Shown: positions 15,601 through 22,610 of the stretch, piece after piece
Numbering within the stretch: the stretch's first letter is position 1
Layout of the letters: every line of letters starts with the position of its first letter
Assembly (NCBI RefSeq): GCF_037975235.1
Contig: NZ_CP150241.1
Span: 5,952,001-6,016,000, forward strand
Source: Paenibacillus sp. FSL R5-0341
Lineage (GTDB): Bacteria; Bacillota; Bacilli; Paenibacillales; Paenibacillaceae
Direction of reading: 5' to 3'
Length of the DNA: 64,000 bases
Translations under genes and position numbers: made by a program
Notes under the pieces: generated by a model
Databases searched by the model: none
Told to the model about the DNA's origin: nothing
The model's input: only the letters and a program-made list of their open reading frames with translations

Positions 15601-16069
15601 GGTCAATGTATTGTGACAGATAAGCTTCATTGCTGCGTACCGCACCTGGATCAGCAAGACCTACATCCTGTCCGTATACCACGTCTACGTTGTGTTGTTG
15701 TCCTGTGAGCTTCACATCCCAGAACCAGACACCTTGTGGTGTAGCCGTAAATACGACTTGGTATCCAATGCCTTGTTCACTGCCCTCCAGCTGAACTGTG
15801 CCCTCCCAGATCAACTGGTTGCTGGACTGTGCTTTGCTTGTAATCACCTTGCTATTCGAACGTACACCGAGTAGCGGGAACGAGCTGATGTTCTCTCCCT
15901 CGTGTACACGTAGGTACAGGTTATTTAGAGATCCATCAATCTGGTTACTTAGCAACTGGTTCAACATCGTTGTACCAGATGTAGCCTGGTACAGGTCTCC
16001 ACTGTTCAAAAAGGTAAAGGATAACTCCCCGGCACTCAACCGGATCGGTTCATTAATCATCGTTGTCAT
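12677..16069 (-). CDS. GH94 family phosphorylase, 1,2-beta-oligoglucan phosphorylase-like
   Basis: About 1130-residue cytoplasmic glycoside phosphorylase. The N-terminal half is beta-sandwich, the C-terminal half an (alpha/alpha)6 barrel with WGTRDVCQGPVEYF, HGDIIVWPLKVLADYL, GDGDWDDTLQP (catalytic Asp region, about residue 775), GVSTHFKRAEQASNFGREIG and GGWRIYSSGPGIYMNQLI. The length and the last motif match Listeria Lin1839-type 1,2-beta-oligoglucan phosphorylases better than the shorter cellobiose phosphorylases. It would release alpha-glucose 1-phosphate from beta-1,2-glucans. ATG 16069 was chosen because AAGGAG lies 8 bp upstream; GTG 16078 overlaps that site. A perfect LacI-type operator lies 28 bp upstream and the LacI gene precedes it on the same strand. 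Exact substrate is inferred. Confidence 0.82.
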   Translation of the reverse strand: MTTMINEPIRLSAGELSFTFLNSGDLYQATSGTTMLNQLLSNQIDGSLNNLYLRVHEGENISSFPLLGVRSNSKVITSKAQSSNQLIWEGTVQLEGSEQGIGYQVVFTATPQGVWFWDVKLTGQQHNVDVVYGQDVGLADPGAVRSNEAYLSQYIDHTVFEDEAKGYVVCSRQNQPQGGAFPYMQQGSLTKAIGYSTDGFQFFGLSYKETNQPESLNRQTLANETYQYEFAYTALQSELLNLNGEAQVVFYGLAKPNHAEGISALEFGDEVTAAWNEVQALTVENGDTLEQVKLSSFLGEPLVTLDLTQDEIHDLFPDRHQEEHSGEELLSFFTGSYEHIVLKAKELLVERPHGHILMSGGNVQLGAKVITTTSYMYGIFNSQLVIGNTNFNKMISNARNALNVPKTAGQRIYVEMDGQYRLLTMPSLFEIGFNYVRWIYKTESDTIIVTNYTGAHTTEVSMNVRSTSGTAYRYLVTNQITMNVNEYEYPLHMTQDGDTLIFKADPQAISAGTYPDLQYRMSVDGATVNVGDETLLASGIRSGSASLVTLSLEASAEWTLKVQGVLEGQADSGVVAGSSLTFEEEVQAYREFFAGVMNGFRLSRGEGQSAEDLFKVNALAWWYTHNMLVHYSVPHGLEQYGGAAWGTRDVCQGPVEYFMATQKYEQVRDIIKMVYTHQYEDDGNWPQWFMFDKYFAIQQEESHGDIIVWPLKVLADYLTATRDYAILDEKVPYTVKHSFGFTEETATVLDHAKKEIEYIRSHFLHDTFLSSYGDGDWDDTLQPANAQLKQYMVSSWTVALTYQSVNVLSQALKFKDADFAQELDVLAQGIREDFNRYMLGTDVIPGFVYMEEADQAKLMLHPTDTETGIQYRLLPMTRSMIGELLNAEQAESHYALIREQFLCPDGVRLMNRPAQYAGGVSTHFKRAEQASNFGREIGLQYVHAHIRYVEAMAKLGKTDQVWNGLAMINPVGIGEVVPNAEIRQANSYFSSSDGKFNTRYEAQEHFDQLRKGTVQVKGGWRIYSSGPGIYMNQLISNALGIRQEGGDLVIDPVLPAELNGMQFEFEYAGEPVTFIYHLNEGAVSRVAVNGKDIRTERTANRYRQGGVCISLDEFRQARSATERTVVDIYM

Positions 16070-16088
16070 AAGGTTCACTCCTTGAATT

Positions 16089-16112
16089 AGTATAGAATCG
16101 AAACGTTTCGAT
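16089..16112 (-). promoter_or_regulatory. LacI-type operator and -10 element of the GH94 gene
   Basis: ATCGAAACGTTTCGAT at 16097-16112 is a perfect 16-bp palindrome with the central CG of LacI/GalR operators. A -10 element TATACT lies next to it on the minus strand (16094-16089), so a bound repressor would block the promoter. Same core as the sites at 17587 and 17763. Confidence 0.75.
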
Positions 16113-16230
16113 AAATCTGAAAAAGAATAGGGGCCTCTTCAAACCGGCCTTTTACAGCCCGTCCGGACGATAACCCCATCATTGAACTTTTACTTCAGCA
16201 TGCAGGCAGTCTTTGTTGTTCAGACTCGGT

Positions 16231-17220
16231 CTAGACCGAACGTACAGAGCTGCGCTCGATCATATTAATCGTTAACGTATACGATGGATCTACCGCTTCG
16301 CCATTGAGCATCTGGAATAACAGATGTCCGGCGAGCGACCCAGCTTCATGCTTCGGTTGGCGTATCGTTGTCAGCGGTGGACGAACATATTCGGACAACT
16401 GAATATCGTCAAATCCGATTACGGAAATGTCATTCGGCACGGATATGCCACGCTCTTCCAATGCTTTCAGGCCGCCAATCGCCATCTCATCGTTACCGTA
16501 AAATACAGCTGAGGGGAGCTCACCCTGCATGATCATCATTTTGGTTGCACTGTATCCGCCATCACGTACGAAGTTACCGTTCAGACGCCATTTGGACTTT
16601 TCTTCAAGTCCCGCTTCCCGCATCGCTCGCAGATACCCTTGGTAACGCAGCGCATTGTCATACGAGTTGGCTGGGCCGCTGATATAAGCAATCTTCTGAT
16701 GTCCTGCCTGAATCAGGTGACTGGTAGCGAGGTAACCACCTTGCTCTCCATCCACCAGCACGTTGACCAGATGGTCACTCGACAGCTGACGATCCATCAC
16801 GATGATGGGAAAGCGATGACCGGCAGATTCCACCAGAATATCATCTTGAATGTTATGTGCCAGGACAATGGCTCCATCTACTCTTTTTTCACGCAAAAAT
16901 CGTACTGCCGTTGAATCCCGTCCACCCATGGAGCTGCACGCAATCAGGTCATACCCGTTCGCGAGAGCTACATCCTGTACACTGCGGATCAACTCCGAGT
17001 AATACGGGCCCGACAGATCTGTCAGGATCAAAGCGATCGTGTTCGTCCGGCTCCGCTTCAGGTCCATGGCAAAGCCGTTCTTGCGGTAATTCAATTCTCG
17101 TGCTGCCTCAAGCACTTTAGCCTTGGTCTTGGCACTAACCTTGCTATCCCCGCTCAGCGCATAGGAAGCAGTCGAGAGTGCTACACCTGCCAGCTTTGCC
17201 ACATCCTTAATCGTTGCCAT
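16231..17220 (-). CDS. LacI family transcriptional regulator
   Basis: 329-residue repressor. The N-terminal helix-turn-helix reads ATIKDVAKLAGVALSTASYALSG followed by the hinge helix VLEAARELNYRKNGFAMDLKR, then a periplasmic-binding-protein-like effector domain (TIALILTDLSGPYYSELIRSV ... VIGFDDIQLSEYVRPPLTTIRQP). It lies directly upstream of the GH94 gene on the same strand. Three GAAACGTTTC palindromes, one before the GH94 gene and two upstream of this gene, are the expected operators, so it probably represses both. Its leader contains a structured dispersed repeat (17252-17470). Effector likely a glucan-derived sugar, by context only. Confidence 0.9.
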   Translation of the reverse strand: MATIKDVAKLAGVALSTASYALSGDSKVSAKTKAKVLEAARELNYRKNGFAMDLKRSRTNTIALILTDLSGPYYSELIRSVQDVALANGYDLIACSSMGGRDSTAVRFLREKRVDGAIVLAHNIQDDILVESAGHRFPIIVMDRQLSSDHLVNVLVDGEQGGYLATSHLIQAGHQKIAYISGPANSYDNALRYQGYLRAMREAGLEEKSKWRLNGNFVRDGGYSATKMMIMQGELPSAVFYGNDEMAIGGLKALEERGISVPNDISVIGFDDIQLSEYVRPPLTTIRQPKHEAGSLAGHLLFQMLNGEAVDPSYTLTINMIERSSVRSV

Positions 17221-17251
17221 TCCACGTTCGCTCCTTCTAAACTATATATAA

Positions 17252-17470
17252 GTTCAACTAAAGAATATTTACACTTACCACTCCGATGACAGAATAACAT
17301 TCCGATCGCTGTTATCCCCAGATTTTTTTTAATTCCCTTCTTCAAAGGGAAAATCAGGGGATAGCGTATGCTTCCGATGTAGCTTTCTTGCAGAAAGCTT
17401 TTAGGCGAACGCTTCGCTTCTTCACGTTATTTCTGTCCTCTCCGTTCTCGCGTAAAAAGTTTAGTTGAAC
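17252..17470 (-). repeat. structured dispersed repeat, copy A, with 11-bp terminal inverted repeats
   Basis: The element is bounded by perfect 11-bp inverted repeats GTTCAACTAAA (17252-17262) and TTTAGTTGAAC (17460-17470). Its interior is near-identical to 62667-62820: a conserved block from about 17268 to 17330, an ATCCCC.../...GGGGAT stem-loop arm pair, and a conserved block 17404-17452. Copy A has an extra 38-40 bp insert with a AGCTTTC/GAAAGCT hairpin (17381-17400). Read on the minus strand it lies in the 5' leader of the LacI gene. Confidence 0.75.
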
Positions 17471-17586
17471 CTATAAAAAACAAATTCAAGGTTACCCACA
17501 TTTTATACGATACATGGTTAGAACAACCACTAAATCCTGTATTATCGTTTATTGATCTTTTTACATATCAATGGAGTAGCCATCAA

Positions 17587-17600
17587 TCGAAACGTTTCGA
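17587..17600. promoter_or_regulatory. LacI-type operator 2
   Basis: TCGAAACGTTTCGA, a perfect palindrome identical in core to the operator before the GH94 gene. Confidence 0.7.
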
Positions 17601-17761
17601 GGTGTTCTCAAAAAAAATCCTTGTTTCCATCCTTATGGCACCAGGGTTGAATGAATCCCGTTCCAGCTCATACATAATTGATGGTTATGACGCGTCTTTC
17701 AATCTGGCGCTCTATAAACAGTTCGTGCCTAACACAATGAAACTGGCAGTAAACGCCAGAT

Positions 17762-17774
17762 TGAAACGTTTCGA
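17762..17774. promoter_or_regulatory. LacI-type operator 3
   Basis: Core GAAACGTTTC at 17763-17772, 175 bp from operator 2, which would allow DNA looping by a LacI-type dimer pair. Confidence 0.65.
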
Positions 17775-17981
17775 CATTTTCATTATAGTCGGTGTTGATA
17801 GCGATTTCAACCACTTTATCTATTTTTCACAGAAAAAGTTGAATTGTTCATTCTGTCCATCCACGTTACTTCGTTTATAGTATATACTGCATAATAATCG
17901 AGATTTGAGAATTACACCAGTACACCAAGGGCATGAGACGAAAGATGCCCCTGCTGACTTATGTAAGGAGACAGTTATCCA

Positions 17982-19628
17982 ATGAATATATCCAAGCCCA
18001 TTTATCATAAAAACTCGCTGTCCCGCCCCGTTTCCTTGCAGAAGATTCAGTCCATCCCCGATGCCCTGTTCAAGCTGCGCCATCTGGTGCAACTTCACGA
18101 CCGTGAGGCGTTCTCCCGTACAGATGAGATGTGGAGCACCCTTCATGTACTATACGTCATTACTGCTGGACAGGCCAGGCTGATCAGTGCAGAGGGTAAA
18201 CTGACATTAAATGTGGGCTCCGCAGTGATTCGCCAAGCTGGAAGCCTGCTTCAGCACGAGAACAAGCGAGGTTCCCTGTCGCCAATACAAGGCATTGCTA
18301 TTGCTTTTGATTCCACTGAAAATGAACAGCTGTTCTGGCCGTTCGGGATACCAGCTCCCATTGCGAGTCGTACTCTCACCGATAGGGCAGTCGAATTAGT
18401 TCAAGCCAGTACGGCAGGCCGTGATTCCACCCCCTTCAGGCCACATATGCTTTTCTATGAGTTACTGGAAATTTTGCGGGATCATGTGGCTCATTCTGCT
18501 CATGAAGATCACTCCTGGCTTGATGCTGTGCTTAGACATATCCATCAGATGTATACCCATCCGCTGACCCGCGAACAATTGGCACGCGATGCGAATGTGA
18601 GTCCTGAGCATTTTTCACGGGAGTTCAAGAAACATACAGGTCTTACGTTTGTTGAATATGTGACCCGTCTCAGAATCAGGATGGCTCAGGAACATCTGTT
18701 GTTCGCGAACCCTACTCTACAGGAAATAGCACAACTGACAGGCTACAGGGACACCTTCTATCTGAGCCGCAAATTCAAACAGATGGTTGGAGCAGCACCA
18801 ACACACTACCGGAAAATGCCCAAAAAAATTGTATCTTTGACTTACAATTATACAGCCTCGCTCCTGGCATTGGGCCACACTCCCCACATGGGCGCCGTAG
18901 CCAGCTGGATGGAAGAGAAACTGGGTGAACATGGTCAGGATGGTCATGAACCATTTGAGCAACATTCCGAATATGACCTGGTTAAACATACGGATCTGAT
19001 TGCAAACACTCAGCCCGATGTCATTGTAGGCTATGCACCGCATCCCGCTTCCGATGAACTACGTCTGATCGCACCGACCATTCTGATGCCTTTTGAGGAA
19101 CTCGATTGGCAGGAGCAGCTCCTTCATTTGGGCCGAATCACAGGGCTTGAGTCCAATGCACAGACGTTGTTAAATCGATATCATCAACTTGAGCAAGAGG
19201 CCAATCATACATTGGATCAATGGATGGAAGGGACACGAGGGTCCGCCGTTTGCATGTTTATGATTGGAGAGGATGGGGCTTATATCTATGGTCATGGCTG
19301 GGGCAGGGCTTCTCATGTGCTGTATCAATCGCTGGGCTTCACTCCACCGTCACGGATGGAGCAGGACGGGCAGTTACTCACAGGGTACGTTCATGTTCCA
19401 TTGTCTGAGATTCACTTGTACGCCGCAGATCACATGTTTGTAGCCTATCCTGAGGAACCTGCCGAACGAGAAATGCTGAACAACTTGCTGAATCAGGAAT
19501 CCTGGGGCACCCTCTCCGCCGTTCGTGAAGGACATGTATACGAGATTGATGCCGACATGTTCTATGGATTTGATCCCCTGTCCGTTATGGAGCAGTTGCA
19601 GCATATCATGCGTCACCTCACATCATAA
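17982..19628 (+). CDS. AraC regulator with C-terminal siderophore-binding domain
   Basis: 548-residue fusion protein of the Btr/YbbB type. The N-terminal sensor-like part contains LYVITAGQARLISAEG; the AraC double helix-turn-helix lies at about residues 185-280 (LTREQLARDANVSPEHFSRE and LQEIAQLTGYRDTFYLSRKF). From about 285 to the end is a FecB/FepB-type periplasmic-binding domain (KKIVSLTYNYTASLLALG, DVIVGYAP, WGRASHVLYQSLGF, MLNNLLNQESWGTLSAVREGHVYEID). In Bacillus such proteins sense the ferric siderophore in the cytoplasm and activate the uptake genes. The Fur-regulated binding lipoprotein gene follows by about 110 bp. A TAAGGAG site precedes the ATG. Confidence 0.9.
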   Translation: MNISKPIYHKNSLSRPVSLQKIQSIPDALFKLRHLVQLHDREAFSRTDEMWSTLHVLYVITAGQARLISAEGKLTLNVGSAVIRQAGSLLQHENKRGSLSPIQGIAIAFDSTENEQLFWPFGIPAPIASRTLTDRAVELVQASTAGRDSTPFRPHMLFYELLEILRDHVAHSAHEDHSWLDAVLRHIHQMYTHPLTREQLARDANVSPEHFSREFKKHTGLTFVEYVTRLRIRMAQEHLLFANPTLQEIAQLTGYRDTFYLSRKFKQMVGAAPTHYRKMPKKIVSLTYNYTASLLALGHTPHMGAVASWMEEKLGEHGQDGHEPFEQHSEYDLVKHTDLIANTQPDVIVGYAPHPASDELRLIAPTILMPFEELDWQEQLLHLGRITGLESNAQTLLNRYHQLEQEANHTLDQWMEGTRGSAVCMFMIGEDGAYIYGHGWGRASHVLYQSLGFTPPSRMEQDGQLLTGYVHVPLSEIHLYAADHMFVAYPEEPAEREMLNNLLNQESWGTLSAVREGHVYEIDADMFYGFDPLSVMEQLQHIMRHLTS

Positions 19629-19693
19629 TTGTCCATGCTGTAGTGATCATAGTTGTCCATGTACAAATATCACATCTTCCTCTATGTTATTAA

Positions 19694-19715
19694 TGAGAAT
19701 AATAATCATTATTGA
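19694..19715 (+). promoter_or_regulatory. Fur box upstream of the siderophore-binding lipoprotein
   Basis: TGAGAATAATAATCATTAT at 19694-19712, continuing to TGA, resembles the Fur consensus of overlapping TGATAAT/ATTATCA half-sites. It ends 24 bp before the start codon of an iron-uptake gene. Confidence 0.75.
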
Positions 19716-19738
19716 TTATATACAGGGGGAACAAGAAT

Positions 19739-20767
19739 ATGTTTGCTGCAAAAAAACGCTTTTCCGGCTTGCTGCTTATACTCGCCATCATTATGATTCT
19801 GGCTGCTTGTAGCAGCGGAACAGGCTCGACTGCCACTGAACAGACAACGGCAGCGGGAACCGAAACGACAACAGCCTTTTCCGAGACGAACACAGACACG
19901 TCATCTGGTTCAGACAATTCGAATGCTACACGAATCTACAAGTCATTAAGCGGGGATGTTGAGATTCCGGCTGAACCGAAACGGATCGTTACGGATATGT
20001 ACGTAAGTGATCTGCTTGCACTGGGTGTAAAACCTGTTGGTGCTGTTCAATATTATTTGGAAAACCCGTTCTATGCGGATCAAGTGGCGGGCATAGAGAG
20101 TATCGGTGATCGGGCGGCAGTATCCATGGAGAAGGTCATTGCCATGAACCCGGATCTGATCATTACCTACTCCGACCAGGCCAGCGAGATTGAGAGTTAT
20201 CAAAAAATCGCTCCTACCGTAGTCATCCCTTATGGTACATTCACCAATGTATATGACGAAATCCGGGGATTCGGAGAGCTGATGAACAAATCCGAAGAGG
20301 CCGAAGCTTGGCTAAAAACATACGATGAACGGATTGAAGCCGCTCGTGCTAAGGTGCAAACCGTCATCAAACCGGAGGAAACCTTCTCCATCCTTGAAGT
20401 ATCCGACAAGAGTTATTATGGATATGGAGATAACTTTGGTCGAGGAGGACAGGCGGTATACCGCGCTTTGGGACTTGCTCCACTCGAAATTACCAAAAAA
20501 GAACTGATGGGTGATACCCAATGGAAAGAGATTTCGCGTGAAGTCGTTGGTGATTATGCAGGGGATCATATCTTCTTGACCGTTGGGGAAAACAATAAAA
20601 ATTACCAAGGTGATTCCATCTGGAAATCCCTGCCGGCTGTGAAAAACAATCAGGTGTACGAACTACTGGAGGACCGTTACTGGTACTTCGACCCGATTGC
20701 AATTCAAGGTCAGGCTGAAGAATTCGCCGATATGATCGTAGAACGTGCCGAGCAAAACCGTAAATAA
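19739..20767 (+). CDS. siderophore ABC transporter substrate-binding lipoprotein
   Basis: About 342 residues. Signal peptide with lipobox LAAC (LLLILAIIMILAACSS) places it on the outer face of the membrane as a lipoprotein. The mature part follows a Thr/Ser/Gly linker and has the two-lobe iron-siderophore binding pattern: RIVTDMYVSDLLALGVKPVG, ERIASIGDR-like VAGIESIGDRAAVSMEKVIAMNPDLIITY, and DHIFLTVG with a C-terminal IQGQAEEFADMIVE. Start ATG 19739 follows CAGGGGGA at 19723-19730. A Fur box precedes it. No FecCD permease genes are adjacent; the permease must be elsewhere, possibly with the orphan ATPase at 48727-49611 as motor. Confidence 0.9.
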   Translation: MFAAKKRFSGLLLILAIIMILAACSSGTGSTATEQTTAAGTETTTAFSETNTDTSSGSDNSNATRIYKSLSGDVEIPAEPKRIVTDMYVSDLLALGVKPVGAVQYYLENPFYADQVAGIESIGDRAAVSMEKVIAMNPDLIITYSDQASEIESYQKIAPTVVIPYGTFTNVYDEIRGFGELMNKSEEAEAWLKTYDERIEAARAKVQTVIKPEETFSILEVSDKSYYGYGDNFGRGGQAVYRALGLAPLEITKKELMGDTQWKEISREVVGDYAGDHIFLTVGENNKNYQGDSIWKSLPAVKNNQVYELLEDRYWYFDPIAIQGQAEEFADMIVERAEQNRK

Positions 20768-20845
20768 CATAAGCATGAATACAGGTGTCCGGATAGGCTG
20801 ATCTGCCTGCTCGGGCATTTGTGTCATATCAAGGAGGACTTACAT

Positions 20846-22558
20846 ATGCTTCGCCGTTTTATGTCTTATTATCGCCCTTACAAAAGGCTCTTTATATTGG
20901 ACTTCTCCTGTGCCATCGCCGCTGCGCTGCTGGAGCTGGCCTTTCCACTCGCCGTAAACCGGGTGGTCGATCAACTGCTTCCGGCTGGCAATTGGTCCAT
21001 GATCTTGGCGGCGTGTGTCGGATTGCTCGGCATCTACCTGCTCAGTTCCTTTTTCCATTATGCTGTCACCTATTGGGGCCACAAGCTCGGCATTAACATC
21101 GAATCCGATATGCGGCGTGAACTGTTCCAGCGTGTTCAGAAGCAATCCTTCCGCTTCTTCGATAACAATAAGACCGGACATCTGGTCTCCCGCATGACCA
21201 ACGATCTGATGGATATTGGTGAGATCGCGCATCACGGACCCGAGGACTTATTTATCGCCTTTATGACACTCGCCGGAGCTTTCGGGATAATGCTGGGGAT
21301 TAACTGGCAGCTCGCTGTGATGACGTTCATCATTGTGCCGCTGATGATCTACCTGTCGCTGTATTTCAGTCGCAAAATGTCCAAGGCGTTCAAGCGCATG
21401 TTTGCGGATATCGCCGATTATAATGCACGGGTTGAGAACAATGTGAGCGGCATCCGTGTGGTACAGGCTTTTGCCAATGAAAAACATGAAGTAGGACGTT
21501 TCGTTGAGAACAACGAACGTTTCAGACTCACCAAACTAATCACCTACCGCATCATGGCCTGGAACTCTTCACTCAGTTTTATCCTGATGAAATTTGTATC
21601 CCTGTTTGTACTGGTGTGCGGAACCTGGTTTGTCATTCAAGGCAGTATGACTTACGGGGAATTCATCGCTTTTGTGATGTTATCCAATGTATTCCTCGGA
21701 CCGATCGAGAAGATTAACTCTGTCATCGAGACGTATCCCAAAGGCATCGCCGGATTCAGACGTTACCTGGAGCTTCTTGAAGCTGTACCTGATGTAGAAG
21801 ATACACCACAGGCGAAACCCATTCCAGACGTGAAAGGCGATATTGCCTTCCATAACGTTACCTTTTCTTATGGAGAACACAAACCTACGCTGTCTCAGGT
21901 CAATCTGGATGTTCAGGCAGGCCAGACGGTGGCTCTGGTTGGACCTTCGGGCGGAGGTAAAACGACGTTATGCAGCCTGATCCCACGCTTCTACGATGTG
22001 GATGCGGGACATATCTCCATCGATGGCATTCCGGTGAAGGACATGACGCTGGAATCACTGCGCTCCCATATCGGGATTGTGCAGCAGGATATTTTCCTGT
22101 TTGATGGAACGATTCGTGAAAATATTGCATACGGCAAACTGAATGCTTCCGATGAAGAAATCTGGCAAGCCATTCGCCGAGCCCAACTGGAAGAGCTGGT
22201 ACAATCCCAGCCAGACGGACTGGACACCATGATTGGTGAACGTGGCGTGAAACTGTCCGGCGGACAGAAGCAGCGTCTATCCATCGCAAGAATGATCCTG
22301 AAAAATCCGCCCATTCTCATTCTGGATGAAGCCACCTCCGCACTCGATACCGAGACAGAAGCTGCTATTCAACTGGCGTTGTCCGAGCTGGCTCAAGGCC
22401 GTACGACATTGGTGATTGCCCATCGACTGGCGACCATTAGACACGCCGATCGTATCGTGGTGGTGGAGAACGGCAGTGTCGCTGAACAAGGAAGCCATGA
22501 AGAACTGCTCGCGCGTAAAGGCTCGTACAGCCGACTGCATCAAGCCCAGTTTGGGTAA
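20846..22558 (+). CDS. ABC transporter half-molecule (permease-ATPase fusion)
   Basis: 570-residue type I exporter half-transporter. Residues 1-310 form the six-segment membrane domain (FILDFSCAIAAALLELAFPLAVNRVVDQL and others), residues 330-570 the ATPase: Walker A VGPSGGGKTT, Q-loop VQQDIFLFDGTIRENIAYG, signature LSGGQKQRLSIARM, Walker B ILILDEATSALD, H-loop VIAHRLATI. It resembles MsbA/BmrA/YfiB-type proteins that work as dimers. ATG 20846 follows AAGGAGG (20831-20837). It lies 79 bp after the siderophore-binding gene, so export of a siderophore or handling of iron-related compounds is possible, but lipid or drug export is equally compatible. Confidence 0.9.
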   Translation: MLRRFMSYYRPYKRLFILDFSCAIAAALLELAFPLAVNRVVDQLLPAGNWSMILAACVGLLGIYLLSSFFHYAVTYWGHKLGINIESDMRRELFQRVQKQSFRFFDNNKTGHLVSRMTNDLMDIGEIAHHGPEDLFIAFMTLAGAFGIMLGINWQLAVMTFIIVPLMIYLSLYFSRKMSKAFKRMFADIADYNARVENNVSGIRVVQAFANEKHEVGRFVENNERFRLTKLITYRIMAWNSSLSFILMKFVSLFVLVCGTWFVIQGSMTYGEFIAFVMLSNVFLGPIEKINSVIETYPKGIAGFRRYLELLEAVPDVEDTPQAKPIPDVKGDIAFHNVTFSYGEHKPTLSQVNLDVQAGQTVALVGPSGGGKTTLCSLIPRFYDVDAGHISIDGIPVKDMTLESLRSHIGIVQQDIFLFDGTIRENIAYGKLNASDEEIWQAIRRAQLEELVQSQPDGLDTMIGERGVKLSGGQKQRLSIARMILKNPPILILDEATSALDTETEAAIQLALSELAQGRTTLVIAHRLATIRHADRIVVVENGSVAEQGSHEELLARKGSYSRLHQAQFG

Positions 22559-22570
22559 ATACAACGACAA

Positions 22571-22606
22571 AACAACCTTCCCTCAGAACTAGAGGTGAAG
22601 GTTGTT
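22571..22606. terminator. bidirectional terminator
   Basis: AACAACCTTC (22571-22580) pairs with GAAGGTTGTT (22597-22606), with inner CCTC/GAGG, between the convergent ABC transporter gene and the 559-residue hypothetical gene. Confidence 0.8.
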
Positions 22607-22610
22607 TTAT

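Larger units (their letters stand above)
17221..17981. other. long divergent regulatory region with repeat and two operators
   Basis: No credible coding sequence. It contains the dispersed repeat copy A (17252-17470), two LacI-type operators (17587-17600 and 17762-17774) and presumably the divergent promoters of the LacI and AraC genes. An open frame at 17602-17880 runs across one operator and has no family resemblance. Confidence 0.6.

Noticed and set aside
17602..17880. Open frame of 92 codons between the LacI and AraC genes
   Set aside because: It overlaps a LacI operator, lacks a convincing start with ribosome binding site and has no family-like sequence.
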